The position numbers were made by a program, and so were the translations under genes. Shown piece by piece: positions 35,324-46,300 of a DNA stretch of 64,000 nt. This stretch comes from Blasia pusilla (Eukaryota > Marchantiophyta > Marchantiopsida > Blasiales). How positions within the stretch are numbered: the first letter of the stretch is position 1; each line of letters opens with the position of its first letter. The notes beneath the pieces are model-generated. The model ran no database searches, was not told the DNA's origin, and was given only the letters and a program-made list of their open reading frames with translations. The stretch spans positions 33,976,001 to 34,040,000 of the forward strand of contig CM114273.1 in the NCBI GenBank assembly GCA_050084515.1, given 5' to 3'.

Positions 35324-37370
35324 AAAGAGAGAATGCGAGAGTGAGAGAGTTTGAATGGAGGAGCTTGTTGGTCACTCACTGTTGGTGCAGATTGGGGACT
35401 GTGTTCCCCATTCAGCGACTCATGGGAGTGCTCACGGGAGCAAGAGCCGCTCCGTTTGTTATTTTGTTGTTTGATTTTTTGTGTAGAAGAGTGGCACGCG
35501 GAAGCGCTGTCAAAATTTGGTTAGAAATTGAGTATGGGGGCGGATTGTCCCATGTTGGTGCTCTCAAGAGTACCTTGTAATTTTCTACTTGTTGTGTTTA
35601 TAGATTTGTAATTTTTGTTGGGAGAAATCAGCGTGGAAGCGCTGCCAAATTTTCTGTAAGAGTGGAGATTGAAGAGTTGCACGACAATCCCTATCAATTT
35701 TTATGGGAAGCTCAAATGAAGAAACGGATTCAACATTGTTGTAGATCGGAAAGATGTGCATATTTTGGAAGAAATGGTGCACAATTTGATCATGTGAGCA
35801 ATAATTTATGATCATTTTTTTGAAGCTGCCATAACCACTGCGTGAGGAAGGAGCAAATTTTGAAATTCTTGGTGACTTCTTAGTTGAGGTAGAAAATTTT
35901 AAAAAATCTTTTATTATTGGGGAAAGGACGAGTGAAACTTATGATCTTGAGGTTAAAATGAGTGGAAATTTTATTTAGTGGGTGTTGACCCAATATTTAT
36001 GGGGCTTAGTGGAGTATAAGCCAAATGTGAGTAATTTTAGTGAGTTGACCCTTAGTTTAAGGTGTTAGTGGAGTAGGAAAAAACAAAAAACTTTGACTTT
36101 TTGAATAAGATCAAAATAAAACCATTTTTACCCACATTAAAGATATCATAATTACTATTGACTTTCACCGTCCATACGGGCCGTTCTTGCTGTGTCTGTT
36201 GGCCGCTGTCGACGACGTTCTTCACCGTTGTTGACTAGACGGTGATCTTTTTTAAGTCATGGGATCACCATTTATTTTCCGCTTTGCTATGTTGTGATTG
36301 GTAGCCGCTCGGCGACGATAGAATATTTTTCCGTTACGCCTGTAGCCGCAACGCGTCGCTAATTTCCGCGCCGTGCCGCTTGTGGCTACACCGCACCGTC
36401 TTGATCGCGGAGCCGCACCATCACTGTGGAGCAGATTTTGTTTTGTTGATTGAGGAGGGTATGGTGTTGAGTGCCGCACCCTATTCCCAAGCATTGTGCC
36501 ATGCCATTAGTAGTCGTCCATGTTGCACCGTACCACTGGATCCGCATCGCCCATCGAAGAGATTTGAGCATCGACAATACCAAGGGAGTACCACATGCTA
36601 TTTGGATGAGTTTGTCTTCACGACCGAGTTGGGGTCGAGATTTGCAGTTGTTGAGGAGCGACATGGACATGATTTTCAGGTTATCCATTCTGGTCTTTTT
36701 CCCTGCACGTGTGAGGGATTTCCGGGTATTGGGTAGTTATTTGGGATATTGGGTTTCGTGCGGATGCTGAGAGCACCATTGATGTATGGGTTTAGGGAAC
36801 ATAGACATGTGTGGGATGTCCAGAGTTGACGGTATGTTTTGTCGATGAGATGATAGGACACAAGTCGATTTGCCGCATCACGCCGCTTGTTGCCGCATAA
36901 CACACGTCTTAGTGAGAGAGTGTAGCTTGAGTGCCACATGGTTAGTTTGAGTGATTGGGCGATTACTCGCAAGGTTGAGAGTGATCGCGTGAGAGGGGCA
37001 CGAGGGTCATCACGGCATCCTTTTGGGACTTTGAGAGGCGAGATGGTGGACTTGAGAGTAGCTCTAGAGGGTTTGCTCAGAGTGGCACGAGGTTTCGAGG
37101 GTCTCCACGTGAGAGATTACTCCAATCTCCTTTTGTGTCATCTTCAGACGAGGGGGAGAGTGTAGAGGAGTTTGTTGGTGCATCACCACACACATTGGTC
37201 CTACTAGTTGGGCGTAGGAGATGGACGAAAGGGGTATAGGACCGCGTAGGTTTTCGGATGCTAGAGGCACTATGGAGCTACACGACTTCATTGCGGAGTT
37301 TAGGAGTTGGTGTGACTCATAAAGGGCTAGGAACTCTAGAGAGTTTAACCCATTCACAACAGGGAACGGT
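35324..37370 (+). other. Gypsy leader and 5' untranslated region (inverted segment)
   Basis: About 2 kb lies between the LTR piece and the first gag-like frame. It contains the partial duplication 'ggcacgcggaagcgctgtca' (35491) and 'agcgtggaagcgctgccaaa' (35629). Open frames on both strands at 36252-36972 show no recognisable domain. The leader may include the start of gag (36938-37165), but I cannot show it. Confidence 0.5.
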
Positions 37371-38225
37371 ATGTTCCAACATTTAGAGGGGGCGCCCATG
37401 GACGATTACCATGAGTTCTCCCAAAGATATGCCCATAAGATTGAGGCATGGAGACTCTATTATGACCCACACTATGTGTCATGGACGGAGCCATTCCGAG
37501 ATGAGGAGGAGGAGTCAAGAGAGGCTTCTTCCACCAATGATGTGTTAGAAGGGGTAACTAGCACTAGAGCAGTTGCACTGTCCAGTCGAGTTTATCCCAC
37601 GTTCAACCCAATGATTGAGTTCCTTCCGGAGTTGAGGATGAACTACCAAGGGTACGAACTGAGAAGTTTCGGAGCATCCACGACTTCCAGAGATGCCCAA
37701 GGACAAGTTTTTGTGAGGCTTACACTCGCTTGCGTCGGTTGATTAACGTCACTCAGGGGGTGACAGAGGCTCAGGCTATCTAGTCATGATACGCGATGCT
37801 GGACCAAATCCTGTGAACGCGGGTGCGGGAGGGAGTGCTTCTTATGAACACCTCCCCTACATTGAGAGATGTTTTTAACATCACCAAAAAAATTGAGCGC
37901 AACATGGCGGAGGAGAGCGTAGCCACCATGGGTTCTGGGTGAGACCAGTCACGATTGCCTGCACCACCAGTGTAGCAACGTGGATTCTGAGATAGGTCGA
38001 CTGTGGCACCACGAGCTCAGGGAGGATACCGTGAGGCCGTGCCACAAAGACCTACGCCTTCATATGCGGCTCAATAGCAGCCGCATGCGATTATTTTTTG
38101 GGCATGTGGTGGAGCCCATCACCAACGCGATTGCACTCGTCAGTTCATGGACGCGTACCTCAGCATGGAGGAGGAGATGGTGCTGCATTAGAAGGATATC
38201 AGTGTGACTATTGTCAAAGGTATGA
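37371..38225 (+). pseudogene. Gypsy gag remnant
   Basis: The plus frame at 37371-37742 (YHEFSQRYAHKIEAW) and its shifted continuation from about 37715 (AYTRLRRLINVTQGVTEAQA, later LRDVFNITKKIERNMAEE) have the helical, charged character of a capsid. Near 38095-38135 the frame reads FWACGGAHHQRDC, which fits a zinc knuckle (CxxCxxxHxxxxC) of nucleocapsid. Stops and shifts interrupt it at least four times. Confidence 0.7.
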
Positions 38226-38814
38226 TCACACACCCGCCACATCTTTTAGCCTACACCTTGAGTTACATCCGGACCGAGGGCCAGAGAGGGCACTAGAGCG
38301 AGTTGCCGGTCCGGATGGGGCTAGAGGTTGTGCACCAGGTGGTTCCATTGGGGGACGAGGAGTTGGAGTTGCTCGAGGGGATGGTGGAGTTTTCGGTGGA
38401 GGAGGTAGAGTTCTACCACCTAGACACGTCGAGGGAGACGACGGGCGTGAGGATGGGATGGCTGCTCATATACATCACCTATAGCAGCAGATTCCCGATA
38501 TGGCATTGAGGCTACCCAATGCCGGATCAATGGCATCGAATTCATATGGAGCAGCCAGAGATGTGGAGGATCTTGGTTGGATGTGTGGGGTTGCCTAGAT
38601 GGAGGTCACCATAGTTCTTACGCGTGGAGCAGCCATAGAGTTGGATCCATAGGGAGGGGAAGCCAGGAAACAGACCAGGCTTCCTCAATCTTTCTCGTTG
38701 TCCAAGGCGATGAGGATCCCATCGATGGGTCCTTATCAAAGTTCCGAGAGAGTTGGTGATGTTGTTGGTGTGCAGGCATGGCGGGCGATGGGAGAGTGAG
38801 TGTGACAACTCCTA

Positions 38815-39510
38815 TTGTTGATGCTCAGGGGGAGCATGTGTCGAGCACGTTGTTGGGGGCGGCCACTTTTGTGTACCGCACTCCTTTATTTTCTGTTTTT
38901 TATGACGTTGGAAGGTACACCCGCCGAGGTTTTCTGGCTGGCCGCTACCCTATGTGAGCATGGAGTTGGTGTTCCTGTGTCACACTCAGGGATGATTGCA
39001 GAGGAGGTGATGGACCTGCCCTTGGAGCCTATGCTCGGCCCGTCCATATCATATTCATGGCAGGTTGCGGCTACTAGGATGGCGGAGATGCCCGCTAGAC
39101 CCGCAATAGAGCGTGCCATGGCTACTCCTAGTATTGTGTTGTTGGATAACCAGGGAGAGGTCTTCCCATTGTTGAGTCTAGGAGGTAGAGTTTGTAGTTT
39201 GCAACGTGTCTTGTTGGATTCAGGAGCGCAACCCCTAACGTTGGGGAAAGCGGCATTCAAAGGATTAGGCTTGACGAGAGCCGATGAGGAGCCTCGTCCA
39301 TTCAGGATATAGACATCCTTGGGTGGAGCGAGTACCACATAGTTTATCACCCGACATGAGGTCGTGGTGAGGATTTTCTCCGGACATCCTACAAGCCAAG
39401 GCGATAGTGACTGATGCAAAGTCCTACGATATCTTGGTTGGTGGAGCAGTATTGTACCCGATGGGGTTTTCCCTAGATTACTCGGAGGAGTCAGCGTCCT
39501 ACTGACCAAG
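38815..39510 (+). pseudogene. Gypsy aspartic protease remnant
   Basis: In the frame at 38815-39312, IVLLDNQGEVFPLLSLGG leads to VLLDSGAQPLTLGKAAF near 39211, a retropepsin active site (LDSGA). After a shift near 39310 the frame continues to about 39500 as TDAKSYDILVGGAVLYPMGF and LDYSEESASY. The protease would cut the polyprotein. It directly precedes the methyltransferase region. Confidence 0.82.
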
Positions 39511-39769
39511 ATGGCAATCCGGTGATGGACGACTTAGCTCATTACCTGTTCGATTCATCGGTGGAGTGATGGAGCGACGGCCAAGAGAGATAGCGACCTT
39601 AGCAACATTTAGCAGTGCCATCACTTGGCCTAGTGATTTGATTGAGGGACATGTCCATGCAGAGGACACTCCCCTTTCTGACATTTCTATGGAGAGGAGT
39701 GTCATGGTAGCCACATGATTCCTTGGAGGAGAGGTTCCGCTTTGATGCTTGACTGAGGAGCTTCGACGC

Positions 39770-40860
39770 TTAGCCGCTAAGCATGTGTAGACCACGTGGA
39801 GCGAGACGTTTGTACCAGAGCGTGACCGATCAGAGGAACCCGAGGTAGCCAGGATTGCTACTATGACCCCTTTGGATACCACACCAATTGTGTGGCGCAT
39901 CCCAGAGGAGGATATTTGTGTGTTGGATCTCTTTGAAGGGATCACCACAGGTTTAGCTGCTATTTTGCAAGCATAAGTGCGCGTGCAGCAGTACGTGCAC
40001 GTTGAGATTGAGGACGTTGCGAGGCGCGCTTCACTTCACCATGTGCGGCAGTTACGCCTCCGATTTCCTAACCCTTGTTTGCGTTTGCCATCTAGGAGTA
40101 TCAGAGTTCCCTATCGAGGGACATTTCATTTCTGGGGATGTAGGACTTAGAGCGGTAGGGACCATAGACTTAGTCATTGCTGGTTGGCCGTGTCAAGGCC
40201 TGTCGAGTGGTGGACGGGGTAGCGGGTTAGTTGACTCTCAATCTAGGTTATTTTGGGAGATGATGCAGATCTTGCGACACTTAGAGAAGCATCAATCTCG
40301 TTCTCCATCATACATTATAGAGAATATGCCAATTTTGGGCGATTCAAGGTCCAGCGTGGTGACGAGTGCACATCAGGTGCACGCATGGATCGGCCAGGCA
40401 GTGTTGTTGGATGCAACGAGTGTAGGTTCACGAGCACATCGTCCACGTCTTTGGTGGACCAACTTGGTGCCATATGAGTTTTTGCAGAGGACGTATGCGA
40501 GAGTAGAGCTCTCCTTTGACTTGTTGGTGGATTCTATTATGGATCCACGTCGTCGATCACAGTCAATGAGGCACAATTATCAACCGCCCTTGATTGTGGT
40601 CAACAGGATTGGCATGCCATGAGCAGCCTTTCCCACATTGGTGAGTTTTCCCGCTTCCTATGCATTCAAGGAGGCTGGGCGTGGCTTGGTTTGGGATGAC
40701 CAGGTATAACGATTGGTAGAGCCTAATGCCGATGAGCGAGAGCGAGCAATGGGATTCCCCACAGGATTAATGGCAATTCTATCACTATCATAGGCATCCT
40801 GACGTCATGTCTTGGATCAGGAAATGGACTTGAACTGCTTGATATGGATTTTCAGCTTAG
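39770..40860 (+). pseudogene. C5-cytosine DNA methyltransferase domain within the gypsy polyprotein
   Basis: This enzyme family transfers a methyl group from S-adenosylmethionine to C5 of cytosine in DNA. The motifs are in the canonical order. Motif I VLDLFEGITTGLAAIL (from about 39920) binds the cofactor, and motif II follows as YVHVEIEDVARRA. A frameshift near 40080 then moves into the frame of 40002-40622, which holds motif IV AGWPCQGLSSGGRGSG (catalytic Cys codon 40191-40193), motif VI YIIENMP (about 40313), motif VIII SRAHRPRLWWTN (about 40427), motif IX-like ERERAMGFPTG (about 40735) and a motif X-like DQEMDLNCL. Stops lie at 39974, 40619, 40792 and 40801. The upstream frame is continuous with the polyprotein (WRIPEED leads into motif I), so the domain sits between protease and RT. 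The catalytic Cys, ENM and RxR residues are kept. Confidence 0.85.
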
Positions 40861-41229
40861 GAGTAGTTGAGCAGCGTCGTTTGAGGATGCGACAGATCAT
40901 AATTGTTGTGTTGGTGAGCCCCATGCCTACCAAGACGGTTGAGGTAGTTGTTGGGGGCGAGACCCGAGGAGATCGACACACCAGAGGTGATCGAGAGAGA
41001 TACCCTTGGACTTCTTGGGATGTTTTGCACGTACGCCGGGAGATGATAGCCACAACATCGAGCGTGGTTGTGGGTACTACACGCTCCGATTTTATAGTTG
41101 GCTGTAGGAGAGCAGTCGAGTTATGTTGTTCGAGACGGGTTTGCACCATAGCAACCACCAACACCCCCGCTGGAGAGTCCTACCGTAGTCAAGATGGAGA
41201 CTTGGGAGCCAAATAAGGGCCCTCAGTTG

Positions 41230-41820
41230 AGAGGAGGACAGCGGCGTCGGATACATCAGTTCTTTAGGAGTTATAGGAGTTGTTTTGCATTTTAGTATGC
41301 ATGATTTGGGTATGCTGAAGGGTCTAGGGATCCACATTGAGTTGTCGAGCGACACGCCAATCTTCCGACAATCCTATAGGTACAGTGACATGGAGAGGGC
41401 TCTGATTCAGAGTAGGAGCCAAGACTTGGTTGGAGCAGGACTGGTGGAGATGCTCCATGGAGAGTATGCAACTGCCATTGTCATGCCCGCCAAGAAGAAT
41501 GTGCAAGGCAATTGGACGGATAGGCGGACATGTGGAGATTACCGACCCATCAATTGGCAAACGAAGTCCAATAGGTATGCCATGCCCACCCCTGAGGAGA
41601 TCTTTGATGCTATTGGACATGTAAAGGTCTTCAATTCATTGGATTTGCGAGCCAAATACCATCAGCTGCGGATCAGATTGGAGGACATGCAGAAGACGAC
41701 ATTTTGGGCCATCGATCCTCACATGAAGGATTTTTTGTACTAGTGGCGATTCTTACCATATGGGTTAAAGAACGCCCCGGCTGAGTTTCATAAGATCATG
41801 GATAGGATCTTGGCAGGTCA
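41230..41820 (+). pseudogene. Gypsy reverse transcriptase, N-terminal part
   Basis: The plus frame at 41285-41743 gives HDLGMLKGLGIHIELSSDTP, YATAIVMPAKKN, RTCGDYRPINWQT, VFNSLDLRAKYHQLRI and, past a stop, RFLPYGLKNAPAEFHKIMD, which are RT fingers and palm up to motif B. The frame ends at 41820, immediately before an LTR piece of opposite orientation. The missing YIDD part lies at 35268 and below on the minus strand. Confidence 0.88.
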
Positions 41821-42276
41821 GGATTGCACTCTCTCTCATGTCAAATCAAACCCACTCTCCTAATGAGAGGCTTGGGTTAACACGCAAGGCAAGGAGAACC
41901 ATAACTCCGCCGCCTCATGCCAAGAGGTTTAACAAAGAGAGAATGAGCTCTCAAGCTCTCTCTCTTGGAGGTATACCCCTTCCCTCTCCCAAGCTCTCTC
42001 CTCGGTAACCTATGCTCACAGGTCACCTCCTTGGCTCTTGACCTGCTCTAGTGTGTCAAGGTCCACTTCCAAAAGTGGAAAGTCAACTATATTCCAAACA
42101 GAAACTTACCATAAATAGTAAATTTCTCTATATGGCTCCAAATGAGCCGAAACGAAGGGGAAACCTACTCTCACATGTTCCCCCTAGCCTCCAATCCTCA
42201 ACCTCCCAAGGCTATCCTCCAGTATCTTTGGAGGCACTCTACTAGATCTTGCCGATCTATCCTAAAAGTCATGACA
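41821..42276 (-). repeat. Gypsy 5' LTR, 5' piece
   Basis: This is minus-strand LTR core sequence with the same landmarks as copy 1: 'ttggaggtatacccc' at 41967 in the plus reading, 'caagccaaggaggtg' in reverse, and TTTAGGATAGATCGG at its start. It ends at 41821 (GTGCAATCC in minus sense), where the piece at 35269 continues it. Its other end meets the LINE 3' terminus at 42277. Confidence 0.82.
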
Positions 42277-42508
42277 TAGCCTTGCGACCATAGACCCCGC
42301 GCCCTGGTTGGACGGTGCTTGAGATTGGGATGGGTGTAGAGAGAGGAACATGTGAAGAAGGTACCATATATATGAGAGGAGGGAGACACTCTCATATAGT
42401 GTGAGTGTTGACCAAACAATGTGTTCGTGCGGAGGCTCCAAGTGTCAACCAAGAAACTCTTCACCACACCATCAACTTTACGTGATAGGGATCCCCAAGA
42501 GACATTAC

Positions 42509-43400
42509 TTACCAGTGCAACAACTTTGGGCAATGAATTAAGGCTACTGAATGTGTTGAAAATTCTGGTGTTACCAGCTTAGCAATATCAGCATATGCTC
42601 TTTCTCTATGTGTTGTGAATTTTAAGCAAGAGACCAAGTAATGACTAGAGGTTTCATCCCCATCGTCACACAAGGCGTAAGAGTTTAGTTGTGTTCCCAT
42701 CCTCCTTTTCTTATGGTTCAAGGGGATTGCCCCCATCCTGAACTTGAACTTGAGCCGGGTTCCCAAGCAAGTGGTTCCCCGCAAATAGTTCTTCAGTTCT
42801 GCCTTCTTAGGATATACCATCAAGAGAGAGAGGTCAAACATTTTCATGGCTTCCTCCGTGCTCTTGTGCGGTGAGCGTTTGCCCACTACTTTGGTTATGG
42901 TATCCACAAATGCTTTCTCATCTTGCTCCCAGAGTTCAGGCCTTGTTGGGAGCTTGGATGCTTGCACAATCTCTTGAACCTTTTTTATCCAAGATTTGGC
43001 CTACTTTACGGGTCTTCTTTGGGTCCAAGTTTTCCCCATCACCTCTTTAGGATAGCAATGGGAGTCCATTGTCTCCAGCTGCCCCCGCCATTTCAACTTG
43101 GCAATGTACGTCTATCCTCCAAGGGTTCCACTCCAAGTTCTGATCTCACACCAACGCGGATTTTTTGTGAGGAAGCGGACATCATACCCCAAAATGCCTT
43201 CAACTCCATAGCTTCAAGCCTCTCCCTTTGTTTGGTGTTGGCATCCCACACTGCTGCCCCATATTCCAGTGATGGAAAAATGGTACGCAAAATGACAGAG
43301 CACTTTACTTCTGATGTGATGTCCCGGCAGTGGAGGAATCTTGACAAACCGTTCACTTTCTTGTGGCTTTTTCAGTAGTCTTCTTAATGTGTGCATCCCA
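42509..43400 (-). pseudogene. LINE C-terminal region
   Basis: The frame at 43093-43356 has FPSLEYGAAVWD, a string common after the RT palm in LINEs. The frame at 42509-42967 has a Cys/His-containing segment (YALCDDGDETSSHYLVSC) that resembles the zinc-binding domain found after RT in LINEs (CxxC...HxxxxC). Both are broken by stops. Confidence 0.7.
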
Positions 43401-43601
43401 CATGCAATCTTTTGAGAATTCTATGCCCATATAGGTGTATGTGGGCACACAGGGAATCTCTTGTTTTCCCTAGTATCACTTTTGGTCTGGGTCCTCCTCC
43501 TTGCCATTAAAAATCATCACACCGCACTTCAGTACATTTGCCTTCACGCCCCACATGTTACACCAGATTTTGGTCAAGGAGATCATCTCTTGGAGTTTCT
43601 C

Positions 43602-44475
43602 TCATGTTTCCTCTAGTCCACCAAAGTCATCAGCAAACATGAGGGAAACAACAAATTTTTTGCCCACCCGAATGCCTAGTCCACGATCCTCCATTTCTTC
43701 CAATAGGGACTTCTTGAAAATGTTGAAGAGGGTGGGGGAGAGCGGGCATCCTTCAGCCACTCCTTGCTTGATGTCGAATGTCCCACTCTTTTGGCCATTC
43801 ACCAAAGCTCTTCTAATTTGTTCTGGTACATCTTCTCCACCACCCTCCACATTTTCCCTCTGGGTCCCACCTTCCACAAGCTATAAGATAGCCCGTCATG
43901 CCACACAGTGTCGTATGCCTTCTTAACTCCAAGAAGAAGCAATAGGTGGGTTTCCCCTCTTTTTTTCTACCCTGGATAATCTAACTGAAGGTGAAGATGT
44001 GATCCACGCATCCTCGGGCTTGCCAAAAGCCATCATGGCCTTCCTTAATGAGAGAATTCTCCTCCAGGTACATAGAGATCCTATTGTTGAGTATATGGCA
44101 GAGGAGATTCCCTACTACACTCAACAATGTAATACCCCTATAGTTTCTAGGGTCTTCTTGCTCATGCTTCTTGAATAGGTTCACAATGACTCCCACCCGC
44201 CATCTTTGTGGGATGACTTTTGCCCGCCAGATCAGGTTGAAGATACTCACTAAAGAACGAGCCATAGCAGCATTGCCACACTTCAATAGCTCATTCACAA
44301 GCCTATCACCACCCCTTGCTTTGTGGTTCACAAGTTCTTTGATCGCTGATTCCACCTCAAACAGGGAGAACCAATCGTTATATGGGTTGCCCAACTCAAC
44401 CTCATCATCTACCTTCTCCTGTTGTATCTTAACAAAATCCTCTACTACCCAGCCTCTCGAAGTTATGCTCTTCAA
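43602..44475 (-). pseudogene. LINE reverse transcriptase domain
   Basis: Fingers and palm at 43981-44475: RGGDRLVNELLKCG, VIPQRWRVGVIVNLFKKHE, DPRNYRGITLLS. After a frame break the palm continues at 43602-43877 with EGCPLSPTLFNIF and the active-site FADD (VSLMFADDFGGL). Typical spacing between motifs is kept. Several shifts make it non-functional. Confidence 0.88.
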
Positions 44476-44865
44476 GGGATGTCTGTGCGGGCTTCCTACC
44501 TAACTCCTTGTAATGGTCTTCCAACACATGTCGGATTTGTTTAGCAATGGTCACCATTCCACCACCTCTTCTCCTCAAGGCCTTTACGTTGTTTTTGTCC
44601 CTGGCCTTGCTCAATTTTTGCACTTCCATCCACAACTTTTTCTGATTCTCAGTAAAATTCTCATTGATGGATAAGTATGTTGCTTGGTTCAATTTCTTCT
44701 TGTGCATGCGTAGAAGAAGAAGGGTTTCCTTACACAGGGTCTCATATTCTGCCCACAAGGATGCATTGTCCTTTGCTTTGGCACATGCTACATACGCTTC
44801 CTTTTTTTTGGAAATGGTTTCCTTGAGTTCCAAGGACCACAATTTGACGGCTTTGCCACATATTA

Positions 44866-45675
44866 TCAATTTCTTCCGAAAACAATCTTGGGTGCATCTG
44901 TCACTCCATGCTCCCACCATGCCAACACCATGTCCACACTTGTTCTTTTGAACCCAAAGGTCTTGATGCTAGATTCAACGAAAGTGTCAAATGCCAAGAG
45001 ATTTTCTTGGCATTCTTCCAACTTGCCAATGTACACCTTCTTGCTCCCCTCATCTTGGAAGTCCTCTATCCTCCATTTCTTGATGACTCTCTTCACTAGT
45101 TTGGTTGAGCATTTTAGCCTTTGTTGCAACTCCGTCCAAACCAATGAATGATCTGATCTTCCAATGTTCATCGCATCCATGGTGATCTTCCCACCACGTA
45201 TGTAGAGTTCCTCATCCACAGCTATGTAGTCCACAATGGAGCTTTCATTCTCCTTGAAGTTGACCCTAGTCCAAGCCAAGGAACCCGCCTTATGCCTATC
45301 ATTCAGTGCCATCCGCTGAAGTTCCCTCAATATCGTGATCAGCCGTGTGCCATTGCCATTCACTCTCACATCTCCAAACATCCTGATCTCCGCTTGGGGA
45401 TCACTGCCTTGCCCCACCCAGTTGTTGAAGTCTCCTAGCAAGACTATGTTCCCCTTTGTGTGGAACCCAAGGCAATCGGTTTTCACACTATCAAATGCTA
45501 CCTCTGTTACAACAGCACATTCACCTGTTTGTGGGCATGTAAATACATCCAATATACAATTCCATCGAGTTGCACTCTGCTCAGACTTTGACCCATACGT
45601 TGTGTTCATACTCGAGCCTTGTGCTGATGATCTCACACCTGCCCACCATGACGTCTTTGATGACGAACCCGACAT
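44866..45675 (-). pseudogene. LINE endonuclease domain
   Basis: The frame of 269 codons contains GNIVLLGDFNNWVGQGSDP, ESSIVDYIAV and RSDHSLVW, which are the GDFN and SDH motifs of exonuclease-endonuclease-phosphatase enzymes used by LINEs to nick target DNA. The N-terminal beta-strand and the catalytic Glu part are missing or lie in other frames upstream of 45678. The tail beyond the SDH motif passes into the helical linker. Confidence 0.85.
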
Positions 45676-45830
45676 CCTTCATACCTCTGTTGTTGTCCGC
45701 TTGGGTGTTGTACATCTTTCCAAACCATGCATAGTTTGGCAGGCACGCTTTTGGTGTAGGTGTGGATTCTTGCAACATGGAACCTCTTCATGTGTAGGCT
45801 CTTCATCGCTGGTCCCTTGGAGAGCACTAA

Positions 45831-46300
45831 AGATATTAGGTGTGTAGATCACTAGCAATTTGTGGGATGGGCCTTTCCTTCAAGTTGGAACCACCCTCAA
45901 CTACCATAGCCCTCCAATTGTAGGCACATCTTAATTCTTTTGAGACACCTAGTTTTTGTGGCAAGCCAAGTATTGGCCTCCTCTGCCCTTGATAGTCACC
46001 TTTAAGATACGTATACATTGATGGCCATTCATCATTCGGGTAACCCCAACTGTAGCCAGGAATTCAAAGCCCAAAGTTACGCACATGATCTTAAATGAGA
46101 CAAAGTCTACTGTGGGACGTACACCGAAAATGATAATGTAGAACGTGGTTTCCTCCTATAGACCAGTTTGAACTCTTTGCCCAGATTCGGACTACGGGGG
46201 GGCTTTGATTGTCTCACATAAACATGACGGTTTGTTACCAATGAACTTGATGATACAGCTTGTGGGTATTTATATCTTGACTTTCTTTATAGTATCGTTG
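45831..46300. other. Spacer between LINE and Helitron 2
   Basis: I see no gene. The LINE 5' end may extend into this stretch (minus frame 45836-46018, no known motif). The remainder leads into Helitron 2, whose first recognisable sequence is near 46320. Confidence 0.4.

Larger units (their letters stand above)
32089..42276 (-). mobile_element. Ty3/gypsy element with DNA methyltransferase and PHD finger, internally inverted
   Basis: One element of about 10.2 kb lies on the minus strand. The outer parts, 32089-35268 and 41821-42276, keep that orientation. The middle, 35269-41820, is flipped and reads on the plus strand. Both breakpoints fit. The 5' LTR is cut at 41821 and resumes at 35269 with no bases missing by comparison with the 3' LTR. 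The RT gene stops at 41820 after the RIMDRxLAG-like segment and resumes at 35268 just before the YIDD active site. The original order was 5' LTR, gag, protease, C5-methyltransferase, RT, RNase H, integrase, PHD finger, polypurine tract, 3' LTR. All frames carry stops and shifts, so the element is dead. I saw no target-site duplication, and a LINE abuts the 5' LTR side. Confidence 0.82.
42277..45830 (-). mobile_element. LINE (APE endonuclease and reverse transcriptase), non-L1-like, decayed
   Basis: This non-LTR retrotransposon is read on the minus strand. The order is the apurinic-type endonuclease, a helical linker (44429-44920), RT (43602-44475) and a Cys-rich C-terminal region (42509-43400). 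The RT string NYRGITLLSVVG differs from the RPISL-type string of typical plant L1 elements. The 3' terminus has no poly-A tail. It ends GGTCGCAAGGCTA at 42277, and the same 44 terminal bases recur at 49667-49710. The frames are broken by stops, so it is inactive. The 5' limit is unclear; the short frame at 45836-46018 may be part of it. Confidence 0.88.
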
